A stretch of DNA of 48,278 nt from Rickettsia typhi (GTDB lineage: Bacteria > Pseudomonadota > Alphaproteobacteria > Rickettsiales > UBA1997), in the NCBI GenBank assembly GCA_945875925.1, contig CAMCME010000005.1, positions 1-48,278 on the forward strand, given 5' to 3'. A program made the translations under genes and the position numbers. Positions 36,222-45,278 of the stretch are shown one piece after another. The notes under the pieces are model-generated. The model saw only the letters and a list, made by a program, of their open reading frames with translations. It was not told where the DNA came from and searched no databases. Positions within the stretch are counted from its first letter, which is position 1, and each line of letters opens with the position of its first letter.

Positions 36222-36914
36222 ATGGCAGAAAAAAATTCTCTGGAAGAGTTCTCAAATAAAATTAATTACAATTTTTCTAATAAAAAATTATTAGAAGAAG
36301 CTTTGACGCATCCTAGTCTTTCTAAAGAAAATAAGAGTAAGATTAATTATCAAAGATTAGAATTTTTAGGTGATAAAATTCTCTCTTTAGTGATTGCCGA
36401 TTTTTTGATGAATAAATATTTACTGGAAGCGGAAGGTGATCTTTCTAAACGCCAAGCCTCATTGGTTTCTGGAGAAGCCTTGTCAGAAATTGCTTTAGAA
36501 GTTGGTTTAGACAAAGTGATTAAAGTTAGTAAAGGTGAAAAAAATCTTGGTGGAACTACTAATAAAAGAAATTTAGAAAATACGCTGGAAGCCTTGATTG
36601 GAGGGATTTATCTCGATTCTAATTATGAGAATGCTAAGAAATTCATTCATAAATTTTGGCAATCTAGGTTAGAAAAAGATTACACTCCTCCGAAAGATCC
36701 CGTATCTCATTTACAAGAAATTGTCCAGTCAGAATCAAAACAACTTCCAGAATATTTTACGGAAAAAAGTGGCGGTTTTGACCATGCGCCAAGATTTATT
36801 TCGACTGTGAAAGTTGCTCATTTGAATAAGGAATTTAAAGCGGAAGGAGGTTCGAAGAAAGAAGCGCAGAAGGCTGTGGCTGTGGCGGCATTGGAATTTT
36901 TGTTGAAGGTTTAA
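36222..36914 (+). CDS. rnc: Ribonuclease III
   Basis: Double-strand-specific endoribonuclease for rRNA and mRNA processing. Signature RLEFLGDKILSL (45-56), with Glu47 and Asp51, and a second acidic site in NTLEALIGGIYLD near residue 120-132. A double-stranded RNA-binding domain occupies about 155-228 (DPVSHLQEIVQ … GGSKKEAQKAVAVAALEFLL). The length of 230 residues is standard. It is last gene of gpmI-lepB-rnc; era, which often follows, is absent. A family B palindrome separates it from convergent hda. Confidence 0.97.
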   Translation: MAEKNSLEEFSNKINYNFSNKKLLEEALTHPSLSKENKSKINYQRLEFLGDKILSLVIADFLMNKYLLEAEGDLSKRQASLVSGEALSEIALEVGLDKVIKVSKGEKNLGGTTNKRNLENTLEALIGGIYLDSNYENAKKFIHKFWQSRLEKDYTPPKDPVSHLQEIVQSESKQLPEYFTEKSGGFDHAPRFISTVKVAHLNKEFKAEGGSKKEAQKAVAVAALEFLLKV

Positions 36915-36945
36915 AATTTAGATTCGTCATCTTTTTACAAACGAT

Positions 36946-37046
36946 CGTCATCCTTGAAGTTCTCTAGAACTTCGAGGATCTCATGAGTTTTGGTTCGGAG
37001 TTCAAACTCATGAGATCCTCGGCCTTTTAGGAGGCCAAGGATGACG
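36946..37046. repeat. Intergenic palindrome, family B
   Basis: Same outer CGTCATCCTTG/CAAGGATGACG arms, with 5' side hairpin GAAGTTC-TCTA-GAACTTC and 3' side hairpin GGCC…GGCC (GGCCTTTTAGGAGGCC). The centre GAGGATCTCATGAG is mirrored at CTCATGAGATCCTC. It lies between convergent rnc and hda, so it could end transcription from both sides. Confidence 0.9.
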
Positions 37047-37059
37047 AGACTTTGTCTCA

Positions 37060-37722
37060 TCACTTAAAAACCTTCACCACTTCCTTCATATTGATATTCT
37101 TTCCAGTTTCTTGATGATGAAACTCAATCAATTTCACTGCATTATCAATCGCCTCGTAACTTCTCTCAATGTGATCATTAATAAAATTAATAATCGCGCC
37201 TGGAACCTTTAGTTGTTTGCGCGCAAAAGCATTTATTAAAAGTGCTTTGATTGAATCATGACTGGGAGATTTTATTTCAAGAGGGAAAATATTTTTGATG
37301 CGTGAAGCTAAATCTTTTAAACGAAACTCAACTTTATTGCGGCTGCTTAAAATTAAAAAAGCTTTGGCTTCAACAGCTGAGTTTATTATATGGAGCAGCA
37401 ATTCTTCATTTTTAAAATCTTGAATATCTTCTAAAATATAAAATTTATTTGCGACGAAAAATGATGAGAGATTTTCTTTCGACATATTTTCTTCAAACAA
37501 AAATGTGCCTTGAAAATCTTTAGAAAAAATATTCAGTAAATGAGTTTTGCCAGAGGCTGCAGGCCCCCGCATAATCAAGGAATGAAACTGTGACTGAGAG
37601 AAAATTTTCTGATTAAAAAATTTCTTTAAAAAATTTACGGCAGCAAAATTTTCATCTAAAGATAAGAAATCTTCTTTTGCGTAAATGTCTGGAATTTGAA
37701 GGTCGAAACTTAATTGCTGCAA
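37060..37722 (-). CDS. hda: DnaA-related initiation regulator, Hda-like
   Basis: Short AAA+ protein related to domain III of DnaA, like Hda, which with the sliding clamp promotes hydrolysis of DnaA-ATP. The start MQQLSFDLQIP contains the QL[SP]xDL clamp-binding-type motif expected at the Hda N-terminus. Walker A is GPAASGKT (53-60); ILEDIQDF is the Walker B region; LKDLASRIKNIFPLEI matches the DnaA-type DLASRL box. The length of 220 residues fits. The start codon is TTG, one base after the gatC stop, so expression should depend on gatC translation. Confidence 0.85.
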   Translation of the reverse strand: MQQLSFDLQIPDIYAKEDFLSLDENFAAVNFLKKFFNQKIFSQSQFHSLIMRGPAASGKTHLLNIFSKDFQGTFLFEENMSKENLSSFFVANKFYILEDIQDFKNEELLLHIINSAVEAKAFLILSSRNKVEFRLKDLASRIKNIFPLEIKSPSHDSIKALLINAFARKQLKVPGAIINFINDHIERSYEAIDNAVKLIEFHHQETGKNINMKEVVKVFK

Positions 37723-37723
37723 T

Positions 37724-38011
37724 TTATTCTATTACCTTTGGAACTGTGAAATAGTCATATTTGGCGCTTTCAGAATTTTTCAAAATGGCTTCAGTTTTAT
37801 TGCCGTCAGTAACTTTATCTTCAGCGAAAGTTAAAGAAGCTTCATGAACATTGATTAATGGTTCAATTCCGTCAGTTTTCACTTCGTTTAATTTGTCAAC
37901 CCAATTTATAATGCTGCCAACTTGTACTGCAAGCTTGCCGCGAGATTCTTCGGCAACTTCAATTCTTGCTAATTTAGCAACTTTTTTAATATCATTTTCA
38001 GTAACTGACAT
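37724..38011 (-). CDS. gatC: Aspartyl/glutamyl-tRNA amidotransferase subunit C
   Basis: Small subunit of GatCAB, which amidates Glu-tRNA(Gln) and/or Asp-tRNA(Asn). The 95-residue protein shows the family pattern VTENDIKKVAKLARIEV at the start, IINWVDKLNEVKTDGIEPL in the middle (two conserved helices) and ends in DYFTVPKVIE. gatA and gatB, which usually follow, are not here; hda follows by one base instead. It is divergent to ruvX with 55 bases between starts. Confidence 0.95.
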   Translation of the reverse strand: MSVTENDIKKVAKLARIEVAEESRGKLAVQVGSIINWVDKLNEVKTDGIEPLINVHEASLTFAEDKVTDGNKTEAILKNSESAKYDYFTVPKVIE

Positions 38012-38066
38012 AGGTAGGATTAATTAATTAAAGCAATTTAAAGCAATTTTTTAGGGAAAAATTTAG

Positions 38067-38558
38067 ATGACAATTTTTAACGATTTAGAAAACACAAATC
38101 AAGTTCTCTCAAAATCAGGTCGCTTGCTTGGTATAGATGTAGGAACCAAGCGCATCGGAATTGCAGTATCAGATGCTTCAAGATTTATTGCTACTCCAAA
38201 ATTAATTATTGCGCGCCAAAGCAATGCTAAAGATTTTGAAAAAATTAAGCAGTTGATTGAAGAATATGAAGTGTTGGGAATTGTGGTTGGATTGCCGATA
38301 AATATGGATGGAGTGGAAGGCGAGATGACGCATTTTTCTCGAGAATTTACGGCGAATTTGGATGAATATTTGACGAGAAAATTTCCGATTTTCTTTTTTG
38401 ACGAAAGGCTGACAAGCTTTGAGGCGAGGGAATTTGGGTTCTCCAAGATCTCGAGACAAAGAGCTAATTCTAGATATAGATATATTGATGATATCGCTGC
38501 GAGCTTGATTTTACAGGGGTTTTTGGATGTTAGCGGGGCGGTTAGGATTTGGAAATGA
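38067..38558 (+). CDS. ruvX: Putative Holliday junction resolvase RuvX/YqgF
   Basis: RNase H-fold nuclease, implicated in pre-16S rRNA processing or Holliday junction resolution. GRLLGIDVGTKRIGIAVSD (18-36) carries the first catalytic Asp. IVVGLPINMDG is the second conserved strand, and FFDERLTSFEA the third, with Asp and Glu. DDIAASLILQGFLD closes the fold. The length of 163 residues is slightly longer than usual because of a short N-terminal addition. The stop codon is the first three bases of a 49-base perfect palindrome. Confidence 0.92.
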   Translation: MTIFNDLENTNQVLSKSGRLLGIDVGTKRIGIAVSDASRFIATPKLIIARQSNAKDFEKIKQLIEEYEVLGIVVGLPINMDGVEGEMTHFSREFTANLDEYLTRKFPIFFFDERLTSFEAREFGFSKISRQRANSRYRYIDDIAASLILQGFLDVSGAVRIWK

Positions 38559-38604
38559 GTGTGGAGGAAGTCCTGAAAAAAGTTCAGGATCTCCTCCACA
38601 CTCA
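38556..38604. repeat. Perfect palindrome beginning at the ruvX stop codon
   Basis: TGAGTGTGGAGGA and TCCTCCACACTCA are the outer arms, and TCCTGAA/TTCAGGA the inner arms, around AAAAAG. The palindrome is about 49 bases and the TGA is the ruvX stop. It shares the AGGATCTC theme with family B repeats. It may terminate or stabilise the ruvX transcript, but no T run follows. Confidence 0.85.
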
Positions 38605-38773
38605 CTTCACAAAAATAATCCCTCAGCCCTTGTAATCCCAAAAGATGATTCTTAAATATCACTTATCAAAACCACTGGCAAAACTAAGGTTTTAATTCTT
38701 GAAGGCGCAATTCTGTTGTCTTTAACCACATTTAGAAAATTACAATTTAACAAACAAGCTAAGGGAGAAAACT

Positions 38774-40717
38774 ATGAGTAAAGTAATTGGTATCGATTTG
38801 GGAACTACAAACTCCTGTGTTTCGATCATGGAAGGAAATGTTGCAAAAGTTATCGAAAATTCGGAAGGTGCTAGAACCACGCCATCAATTGTTGGTTTTT
38901 TAACCAGCGGTGAAAAAGCAGTGGGCGCTTCTGCTAAAAGACAAGGCGTGACTAACCCAACTAACACAATCTTTGGTATTAAAAGATTAATCGGTAGAAG
39001 ATTTGATGATCCACTAACTAAAAAAGATCAAGAATTAGTGCCTTTCAAAATCGTTGCTTCGGGCAATGGTGATGCATGGGTTGATGTGAAAGGTGAAAAA
39101 TATTCTCCAAGCCAAATTTCTGCTCTTATTTTAACTAAGATGAAAGAAACCGCTGAAAGCTATTTGGGCGAAAAAGTTGATAAAGCCGTGATCACAGTTC
39201 CTGCTTATTTCAACGACTCTCAAAGACAAGCAACTAAAGATGCTGGTAAAATTGCTGGCTTAGAAGTTTTGCGTATCATCAATGAACCAACAGCTGCGGC
39301 TCTTGCCTATGGTTTAGATAAAAAAGGTGGCCAAACTATCGTTGTTTATGACTTAGGTGGTGGAACTTTCGATGTATCGATTCTTGAAATTGGTGACGGC
39401 GTTTTCGAAGTAAAATCAACCAACGGTGACACTTTCTTAGGTGGTGAAGATTTCGATATGAGAATTTTGAAATTCTTAACTGACGAATTCAAAAAAGATA
39501 ATGGCATTGATTTAACTAAAGATCCTTTGGCTTTACAGCGTTTAAAAGAATCTGCAGAAAAAGCTAAAATCGAACTTTCTACACTTTCTGAAACTGAAAT
39601 TAACTTGCCTTATATAACTGCTGACGCAAGTGGTCCTAAGCATCTTAATGTTAAATTAACTCGTGCTAAACTTGAGCAATTGGTTGATGATTTAATTTCA
39701 AGAACCATCACCCCTTGCGAAAATGCTTTGAAAGATGCGGGGCTAAAAGCTTCTGACATTCAAGAAGTGATTTTGGTTGGTGGTATGACTCGTATGCCAA
39801 AAGTTGTAGAAACTGTTAAAAAATTCTTTGGAAAAGATCCAAGCAAAGGTGTAAACCCTGATGAAGTTGTGGCAATTGGCGCTGCAATTCAAGGCGGCGT
39901 TTTACAAGGTGATGTGAAAGATGTGTTACTTTTAGATGTAACTCCGCTTTCTTTAGGTATCGAAACTGCTGGCGGCGTTTTCACTCGTTTGATTGATCGC
40001 AACACCACAATTCCAACTAATAAAAGCCAAGTATTCTCAACTGCAGCCGACAATCAAACTGCGGTTACAATCAAAGTTTTTCAAGGCGAAAGAGACATTG
40101 CGGTTCATAATAAAACTCTTGGTGAATTTAACCTAGAAGGAATTGCTCCAGCTCCTCGCGGCATGCCACAAATCGAAGTGTCTTTTGATATTGACGCTAA
40201 CGGTGTGGTAAAAGTTTCTGCAAAAGATAAAGCAACTAACAAAGAACAAGAAATCAGAATTCAATCTTCTGGTGGTTTAAGTGACGCTGAAATTCAAAAA
40301 ATGGTGAAAGACGCTGAAGTTAATGCTGCAGCGGATAAAGCTAGAAAAGAATTTGTTGAAGCGAAAAACCAAGCTGATTCTGCAGTTTATGAAACTGAAA
40401 AAAGCTTAAAAGAACATGGCGATAAAATTGATGCCTCAACCAAGGCAGTAGTTGAAGCTGAAATTCAAAAAGTGAAAGACATTGCGGCTAAAGAAAATGC
40501 TGAAGCTGCTGAAATTAAATCAGCAACTGAAAGCTTGATGCAAGCTGCGATGAAAGTTGGTGAAGAAATTTACAAAGCTGGCCAAGGCTCTCAAGGTGCT
40601 GGTCAAGCTGCAGCAGATTCTGCTTCAACAGAAAGCCATTCTCACTCAACTGATTCTTCAGAAAAAGTTGTAGATGCGGAATATGAAGAAGTGAAGAGTG
40701 ATAAGAAAGATTCTTAG
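38774..40717 (+). CDS. dnaK: Chaperone DnaK (Hsp70)
   Basis: ATP-dependent chaperone. The ATPase domain (1-385) starts [16 protein letters not shown] and includes [17 protein letters not shown] and [18 protein letters not shown]. The linker [16 protein letters not shown] is at about residue 390, then the substrate-binding domain with the NTTIPT and QVFSTA blocks and a helical lid. The C-terminus ends in an acidic [12 protein letters not shown] tail, as in proteobacterial DnaK. The length of 647 residues is standard. AGGGAGA eight bases before ATG is a good ribosome binding site. No CIRCE element is seen in the 170-base upstream gap. dnaJ does not follow directly. Confidence 0.98.
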   Translation: MSKVIGIDLGTTNSCVSIMEGNVAKVIENSEGARTTPSIVGFLTSGEKAVGASAKRQGVTNPTNTIFGIKRLIGRRFDDPLTKKDQELVPFKIVASGNGDAWVDVKGEKYSPSQISALILTKMKETAESYLGEKVDKAVITVPAYFNDSQRQATKDAGKIAGLEVLRIINEPTAAALAYGLDKKGGQTIVVYDLGGGTFDVSILEIGDGVFEVKSTNGDTFLGGEDFDMRILKFLTDEFKKDNGIDLTKDPLALQRLKESAEKAKIELSTLSETEINLPYITADASGPKHLNVKLTRAKLEQLVDDLISRTITPCENALKDAGLKASDIQEVILVGGMTRMPKVVETVKKFFGKDPSKGVNPDEVVAIGAAIQGGVLQGDVKDVLLLDVTPLSLGIETAGGVFTRLIDRNTTIPTNKSQVFSTAADNQTAVTIKVFQGERDIAVHNKTLGEFNLEGIAPAPRGMPQIEVSFDIDANGVVKVSAKDKATNKEQEIRIQSSGGLSDAEIQKMVKDAEVNAAADKARKEFVEAKNQADSAVYETEKSLKEHGDKIDASTKAVVEAEIQKVKDIAAKENAEAAEIKSATESLMQAAMKVGEEIYKAGQGSQGAGQAAADSASTESHSHSTDSSEKVVDAEYEEVKSDKKDS

Positions 40718-40740
40718 TTAGTCTTTGAAATCGTCAAGAC

Positions 40741-40820
40741 ACAATGTCATCCCGAACGCAAGTGAGGGATCTCGGGAGTCTTGGCGGAGATCCCTAACTT
40801 GCGTTCGGGATGACAATGTA
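40741..40820. repeat. Intergenic palindrome (GTCATCCCGAACGC type)
   Basis: GTCATCCCGAACGCAAGT (from 40746) pairs with ACTTGCGTTCGGGATGAC (ending about 40814), then AGGGATCTC with GAGATCCCT around a short loop. It is just past the dnaK stop and could act as its transcription end. Confidence 0.88.
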
Positions 40821-40908
40821 TTTTCAATTTTCTGATAGAAATAAAAATATTCACAAATCTCTTCTTGCGAGATTGAAGGAAGTAGTTTTGATTCTAATTA
40901 TATTTTCT

Positions 40909-40946
40909 CTCAATGTCATTCCCGACTACTCGGGAATGACATTGAG
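40909..40946. repeat. Short perfect palindrome, family A-like
   Basis: CTCAATGTCATTCCCGA and TCGGGAATGACATTGAG flank a four-base CTAC loop, a perfect 17-bp stem. It is a minimal version of the family A repeats (shared CTCAATGTCATT outer arm as at 2126) and lies 36 bases before the aldehyde dehydrogenase start. Confidence 0.9.
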
Positions 40947-40981
40947 GGTTATTGGATGATCAAACAATTTCCCTTAAATCT

Positions 40982-42427
40982 ATGAAACTAAAAAATAAAA
41001 ATCTCTTTAAGGAACAATCTTTTATCAATGGCGAATTTCTTGATAAAAAGAAAAAAATCTCCGTCCTCAATCCCGCCAATCAAAACCTCATCGGCACAGT
41101 TCCAAACTGTGACGCCGCAGACACCAAATCTGCAATTTCTGCTGCCAAAAATGCCTTCGATAAATGGAGAAAATTAGCTGGAAAAGAGCGCGCAAAAATT
41201 CTCAAAAATTGGTATGAATTAATCATAAAAAACCAAGATGACTTGGCGATTATTTTAACCACAGAACAAGGAAAGCCTTTATCTGAAGCTTTGGGAGAAA
41301 TTATTTATGGCGCCAATTTTATTGAATGGTTTTCTGAAGAAGCCAAACGCAACAATGGCGACAACATTGCGGCCCCAAAACAAAATCAAAAAATTATTAC
41401 GAGTCTTGAGCCTGTCGGCGTTGTGGCAGCAATCACGCCGTGGAATTTTCCTTCGGCCATGATCACGCGCAAAGCAACAGCTGCAATGGCTGCTGGATGC
41501 AGCGTAATTTTAAAACCTTCTGAACTAACTCCATTTTCTGCTTTAGCTTTGGCTGTTTTGGCCAAAGAAGCAGGTGTGCCAGACGGCGTTTTCAATGTGA
41601 TTACGGGTGATGCTCAAGCAATTGGTGAGGAGTTTTGCAGCAATAAATTAGTTCGTAAAATCAGTTTCACTGGCTCAACCAAAATTGGAAAATTATTAAA
41701 TAAACAATGTGCTGAAGATTTGAAGCGAGTGTCGCTAGAACTTGGTGGTTCAGCGCCTTTCATAGTTTTTGCTGATGCTGATTTAGATAAAGCAATTGCA
41801 GGTTTAATGCATGCAAAATTCAGAAATGGCGGACAGGCTTGCACTTGCGTGAATCGCATTTTTGTAGAAGAAAAAATTCATGACAAATTTGTTAAGAAAT
41901 TTTTAGAAGAAGTAAAAAAACTAAAAGTTGGCAATGGTCTTGATGGTTCTCCAAATATGGGTCCGATGATTTCTGAGGCTGCGATAAAAAAAGTTGAAAG
42001 ATTGGTTTTTGAAGCTTTAAAAAGCGGCGCGAAATGTGAAATTGGTGGCAAAAGAAATAAAAAACTTGGTGGACAATTTTTTGATCCAACAGTTCTAAGC
42101 AATGTTTCTCATAAAATGGCAATTGCGGTAGAAGAAATTTTTGGCGCTGTGGCGGCAATTCAAAAATTCAAAAGCGAAGAAGAAGTTATCAAACTTTCTA
42201 ACGACACAGATTACGGTCTTGGATCATATCTTTACACCGCGGACAATGCCAGAATTTGGCGTATTTCTGACGCGCTAGAATTCGGTATGGTGGCAATTAA
42301 TGATTGCACTTTTGCCACTGAAGTTGCGCCTTTTGGCGGCATCAAACATTCAGGTTTTGGCCGAGAAGGATCGCATTTAGGAATTGCAGAATTTTGCCAA
42401 GTGAAAACTTTGCATATCAGCTTTTGA
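40982..42427 (+). CDS. gabD: NAD(P)-dependent aldehyde dehydrogenase, succinate-semialdehyde dehydrogenase type
   Basis: Oxidises an aldehyde to its acid, probably succinate semialdehyde from GABA or putrescine breakdown. Numbered from ATG 40982: ITPWNFPSAMITRKATAAMAAG (split, 151-172), the Glu base Glu253 in SLELGGSAPF, and the nucleophile Cys287 in GGQACTC, a pattern close to the SSADH GQTCVC. The tail PFGGIKHSGFGREG is at about 445. The length of 481 residues is typical. The open frame begins at TTG 40952, but ATG at 40982 is preferred. The substrate call is moderate; glutarate semialdehyde is another option. Confidence 0.88.
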   Translation: MKLKNKNLFKEQSFINGEFLDKKKKISVLNPANQNLIGTVPNCDAADTKSAISAAKNAFDKWRKLAGKERAKILKNWYELIIKNQDDLAIILTTEQGKPLSEALGEIIYGANFIEWFSEEAKRNNGDNIAAPKQNQKIITSLEPVGVVAAITPWNFPSAMITRKATAAMAAGCSVILKPSELTPFSALALAVLAKEAGVPDGVFNVITGDAQAIGEEFCSNKLVRKISFTGSTKIGKLLNKQCAEDLKRVSLELGGSAPFIVFADADLDKAIAGLMHAKFRNGGQACTCVNRIFVEEKIHDKFVKKFLEEVKKLKVGNGLDGSPNMGPMISEAAIKKVERLVFEALKSGAKCEIGGKRNKKLGGQFFDPTVLSNVSHKMAIAVEEIFGAVAAIQKFKSEEEVIKLSNDTDYGLGSYLYTADNARIWRISDALEFGMVAINDCTFATEVAPFGGIKHSGFGREGSHLGIAEFCQVKTLHISF

Positions 42428-42437
42428 TAAGAATCTG

Positions 42438-44228
42438 CTAAATGATTACATCTTCAATAATCATCTGCACTTTCTCAACGCCCATCCAAGAGTTGATATT
42501 CAAGGTTCCAACTAGGTTCATTGGTGAAGTATGTTTTGGGTCGAGCAGAATTTCGCCAAGCGCAGTTCCAGCGCTTCTAAAAGCGACAGCTTGAATTTGG
42601 CCGCTAAAACCCAAAGCATTTTTGGCAGAAAAAATTCCGCTAATATGTTCAGCAGTCTTGCCTATTAATCCGCAGCGCATTTTTTGCACATTTCGCAAAA
42701 TAAATTTCGGACGCATATTGCCCACACCAAATGGCTCTAACTTTGCTAACTCTTGCAAAAGTTCGATATTTACTTGAGCCAAATCAATCGCAATGTCAAA
42801 TTCTGCTCTTTTTTGGGCGCAAATTTCCGCTACTTTTTCGCCTAAATTTTGGCAAAAAAATTGATGAAGTTCAGGAATTTTTTCTAGGACCACTGAGAAT
42901 CCGCCAGCCATGGCATGTCCGCCGCCTTCAATTAATAAATCGGCAAAACGCGCTTTTAAAATTTCGCCACCAAAATCAATTCCTGAAATTGAGCGGCACG
43001 ATGCCTTGCCTTTCTTGCCAGCGTCATCAATCGCAATCACGGCAACTGGCTTATTGTAAAGATCTTTCAAACGCGACGCGACAATTCCGATAACGCCTTG
43101 ATGCCAATTTTTTGAAACGGCAAAAATTATTGGATCTGTTGTTTTAAAGCCACCAACACCAGATTCTAAAGCCTTCACAGCTGTTTCCAAAACTTGCACT
43201 TCCAGATCTTTTCTTTGTTTATTGAAATTTTCTAATTGCAGCGCAATCTCTTTAACTTCTTCTTCATCTTCACTAGATAAAATTCTAGCGCCCAAATCAG
43301 ATTTGCCGACGCGGCCTCCAGCATTGATGCGCGGGCCAATCACAAATCCTAAATGATAGGCCGAAGGTTCTTCGTCAAGACCAGCTAAATCGCAAATTTC
43401 GCGCAGACCCAAATTTTTTCTCTGCTTTAAAACTTTTAAACCAGCAGCCACAAAAGCGCGATTTAAGCCAGTTAGCGACATTACATCGCAAACAGTTCCA
43501 AGTGCGACAAGATCTAAAAGATTGAGAAGATTTGGCTCTTTTTTTGCAGCATAAAAACCTGCTTCACGCATTTTTTTATTCACAGCCACCGCGAATAAAA
43601 ACGAAACTCCAGCGGCGCAAAGATTTTTATGAGGAAATTTTTCGTCGAGTAAATTTGGATTAATCACGGCAATGGATTGAGGTTTTTCAAGCACTCCCAA
43701 ATGGTGATCGATGACAATAATATCTAGTCCAACAGCGGCGGCATCTTCTAGTGGCTTGAAAGCGACAGTTCCGCAATCAAGCGTAATTACTAAATCTGTG
43801 CCAGTTCTTTTTAAGTTTAAAAGCGCTTCAGAATTTGGGCCATAACCTTCTAAAACGCGGTCAGGAATATAAATTCCAACATCAATTCCTGCCTCGCGGA
43901 AAAAGCGTTTAAGTGTGGCCGCAGAAGTTGCGCCATCCACATCATAATCGGCAAAAATGGTGATTTTTTTATTTTCTTTAATTGCTGCAATCACATGATC
44001 AACAGCCTTATCCATGTCGCTTAATTCAAAAGGATTGGGCAAAGCAGTTTTAATTTTTGGATCTAAAAAATTCTCAATTTCATCTAAAGAAATTTCGCGT
44101 GCCGAAAGTAAATTGCTTAAAACTTCTGAGGTTTGAAAGCGTTGGTGAATTGCCACAGACAAGCGCTCATCAAAAGTTTTTTGATGCCAGTTGAGGCCCA
44201 ATATTGAGGTTTTGAAAGGTTGTGTCAT
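42438..44228 (-). CDS. recJ: Single-stranded-DNA exonuclease RecJ
   Basis: 5'-3' exonuclease for recombination and mismatch repair, DHH phosphoesterase superfamily. Motif I FADYDVDGATSAA (near residues 93-105), LDCGTVAF, and the DHH motif IDHHLG near residue 165 are followed by NINAGGRVGKSDLGARIL-like conserved region and the DHHA1 block GGGHAMAGGFSV. The C-terminal OB-like domain follows. A frame extension to 44255 is not family-like; ATG at 44228 gives MTQPFKTSILGLNW. The length of 596 residues fits. It is divergent to the NDUFAF6-like gene across a family B palindrome and convergent with gabD, 10 bases apart. Confidence 0.95.
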   Translation of the reverse strand: MTQPFKTSILGLNWHQKTFDERLSVAIHQRFQTSEVLSNLLSAREISLDEIENFLDPKIKTALPNPFELSDMDKAVDHVIAAIKENKKITIFADYDVDGATSAATLKRFFREAGIDVGIYIPDRVLEGYGPNSEALLNLKRTGTDLVITLDCGTVAFKPLEDAAAVGLDIIVIDHHLGVLEKPQSIAVINPNLLDEKFPHKNLCAAGVSFLFAVAVNKKMREAGFYAAKKEPNLLNLLDLVALGTVCDVMSLTGLNRAFVAAGLKVLKQRKNLGLREICDLAGLDEEPSAYHLGFVIGPRINAGGRVGKSDLGARILSSEDEEEVKEIALQLENFNKQRKDLEVQVLETAVKALESGVGGFKTTDPIIFAVSKNWHQGVIGIVASRLKDLYNKPVAVIAIDDAGKKGKASCRSISGIDFGGEILKARFADLLIEGGGHAMAGGFSVVLEKIPELHQFFCQNLGEKVAEICAQKRAEFDIAIDLAQVNIELLQELAKLEPFGVGNMRPKFILRNVQKMRCGLIGKTAEHISGIFSAKNALGFSGQIQAVAFRSAGTALGEILLDPKHTSPMNLVGTLNINSWMGVEKVQMIIEDVII

Positions 44229-44247
44229 GGGGTGTATTATAATTATT

Positions 44248-44320
44248 CTCGTCATCCTTGAGACACTTGTGGCTCGAGGATCTCATGAGATCCTCGGCTC
44301 TGCGAGCCAAGGATGACGAG
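44248..44320. repeat. Intergenic palindrome, family B (short version)
   Basis: CTCGTCATCCTTG and CAAGGATGACGAG outer arms, with 5' side hairpin GAGACACTTGTGGCTC and 3' side hairpin GGCTC-TGC-GAGCC. The two GAGGATCTCATGAG halves are fused without the usual central loop. It lies between the divergent starts of recJ and the NDUFAF6-like gene, unlike the other copies, which follow at least one gene end. Confidence 0.9.
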
Positions 44321-44414
44321 TATTTTTAAGTGTGATATATTGTAAAACCAGATGCGCTAAATAGAATCCGCAGCCTATTTAATCAGCCCCTTAAATCAAC
44401 CTAAACTAATCTTC

Positions 44415-45278
44415 GTGCCAAGCAAAAATTTTCCTATCATCATCAGCGAATTAAAGTCTTTAAATTACGACTCTTACCTTTGTTCAACGGTTGCTTTGCA
44501 GCAAGATTTTGAAAAGATCGCGACTATTTTTTTACTACAAGCTGAGCTGAAAAAAATTTCTGACATCGCAAGCGAAGACATGATTGGCATGATTCGTTTA
44601 GCTTGGTGGAAAGAAAATTTGGAAGATGTGTTTTTAAAAAATAGCCACCCGCAACATCATATTTTAGAAGCGATTTTATCTTTCAAAGACGAAGTTGATT
44701 TTAACCTTCTAAGCCAATCATTTCAAGGATTTGAAAAAGATTTTTTGGAAGAAAAAAAATTCCAAAAAAAGTCAGATTTAGAAGATTATATTTTCAAAAC
44801 TTATGAAGTTTTTTTTCTAATAATTTTAAAAATTCTAAAATTTCCTGATGAAATTTTAGCTGGAAAAATTGCTAAAAATTTGAGCGTAATTTCTTTCTAT
44901 TTTGACTTGTTGAAAAAAATAAAAAGTGAAGATGAAAAAACCTCAAGATTTTTTTATGAAGGTTTTTTTGAAGAGTTAAAAATTGAGATTAAAGATTGGC
45001 AAAAAAGTGCCAAAGAAAATAATCATGAAGGCAATCTATTAGTGATTGTGAAGCATTTTTCAAAATTGATAAATGAGGCAGCTTTTGATCTGAAAAAAAT
45101 CGAGAAATCTTTGCCGCAAAATAGTAAAAATTTATTACTGAAAAAAGATCTAACTTCGATTTTTTTGAAAGATTTGCGAAAGAATAATTTTGATCTTTTT
45201 CAAACAAATTTCTCAGCAAAAAAGCTTTCTGTTAAACTAAAATTTCTAGGAATAATTTTCCGTAACTCTTTATTTTAG
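44415..45278 (+). CDS. Squalene/phytoene synthase-fold protein, NDUFAF6-like
   Basis: Protein of 287 residues related to the squalene/phytoene synthase family. The region [28 protein letters not shown] (split by variable sites, residues 20-47) and [17 protein letters not shown] (near 57-73) match the NDUFAF6 branch, whose mitochondrial members help assemble complex I. The Asp-rich prenyl-diphosphate motifs of true synthases are not evident, which favours a non-catalytic or assembly role. The start is GTG at 44415. Its last 47 bases overlap the end of recQ on the opposite strand. A complex I assembly role fits nuoF and the NDUFS4-like gene in the window, by inference. Confidence 0.75.
   Translation: MPSKNFPIIISELKSLNYDSYLCSTVALQQDFEKIATIFLLQAELKKISDIASEDMIGMIRLAWWKENLEDVFLKNSHPQHHILEAILSFKDEVDFNLLSQSFQGFEKDFLEEKKFQKKSDLEDYIFKTYEVFFLIILKILKFPDEILAGKIAKNLSVISFYFDLLKKIKSEDEKTSRFFYEGFFEELKIEIKDWQKSAKENNHEGNLLVIVKHFSKLINEAAFDLKKIEKSLPQNSKNLLLKKDLTSIFLKDLRKNNFDLFQTNFSAKKLSVKLKFLGIIFRNSLF

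Noticed and set aside
38099..38662. Open frame of 187 codons on the minus strand opposite ruvX
   Set aside because: It is antisense to a clearly recognised gene and its composition mirrors that gene; no family pattern or ribosome site supports it.
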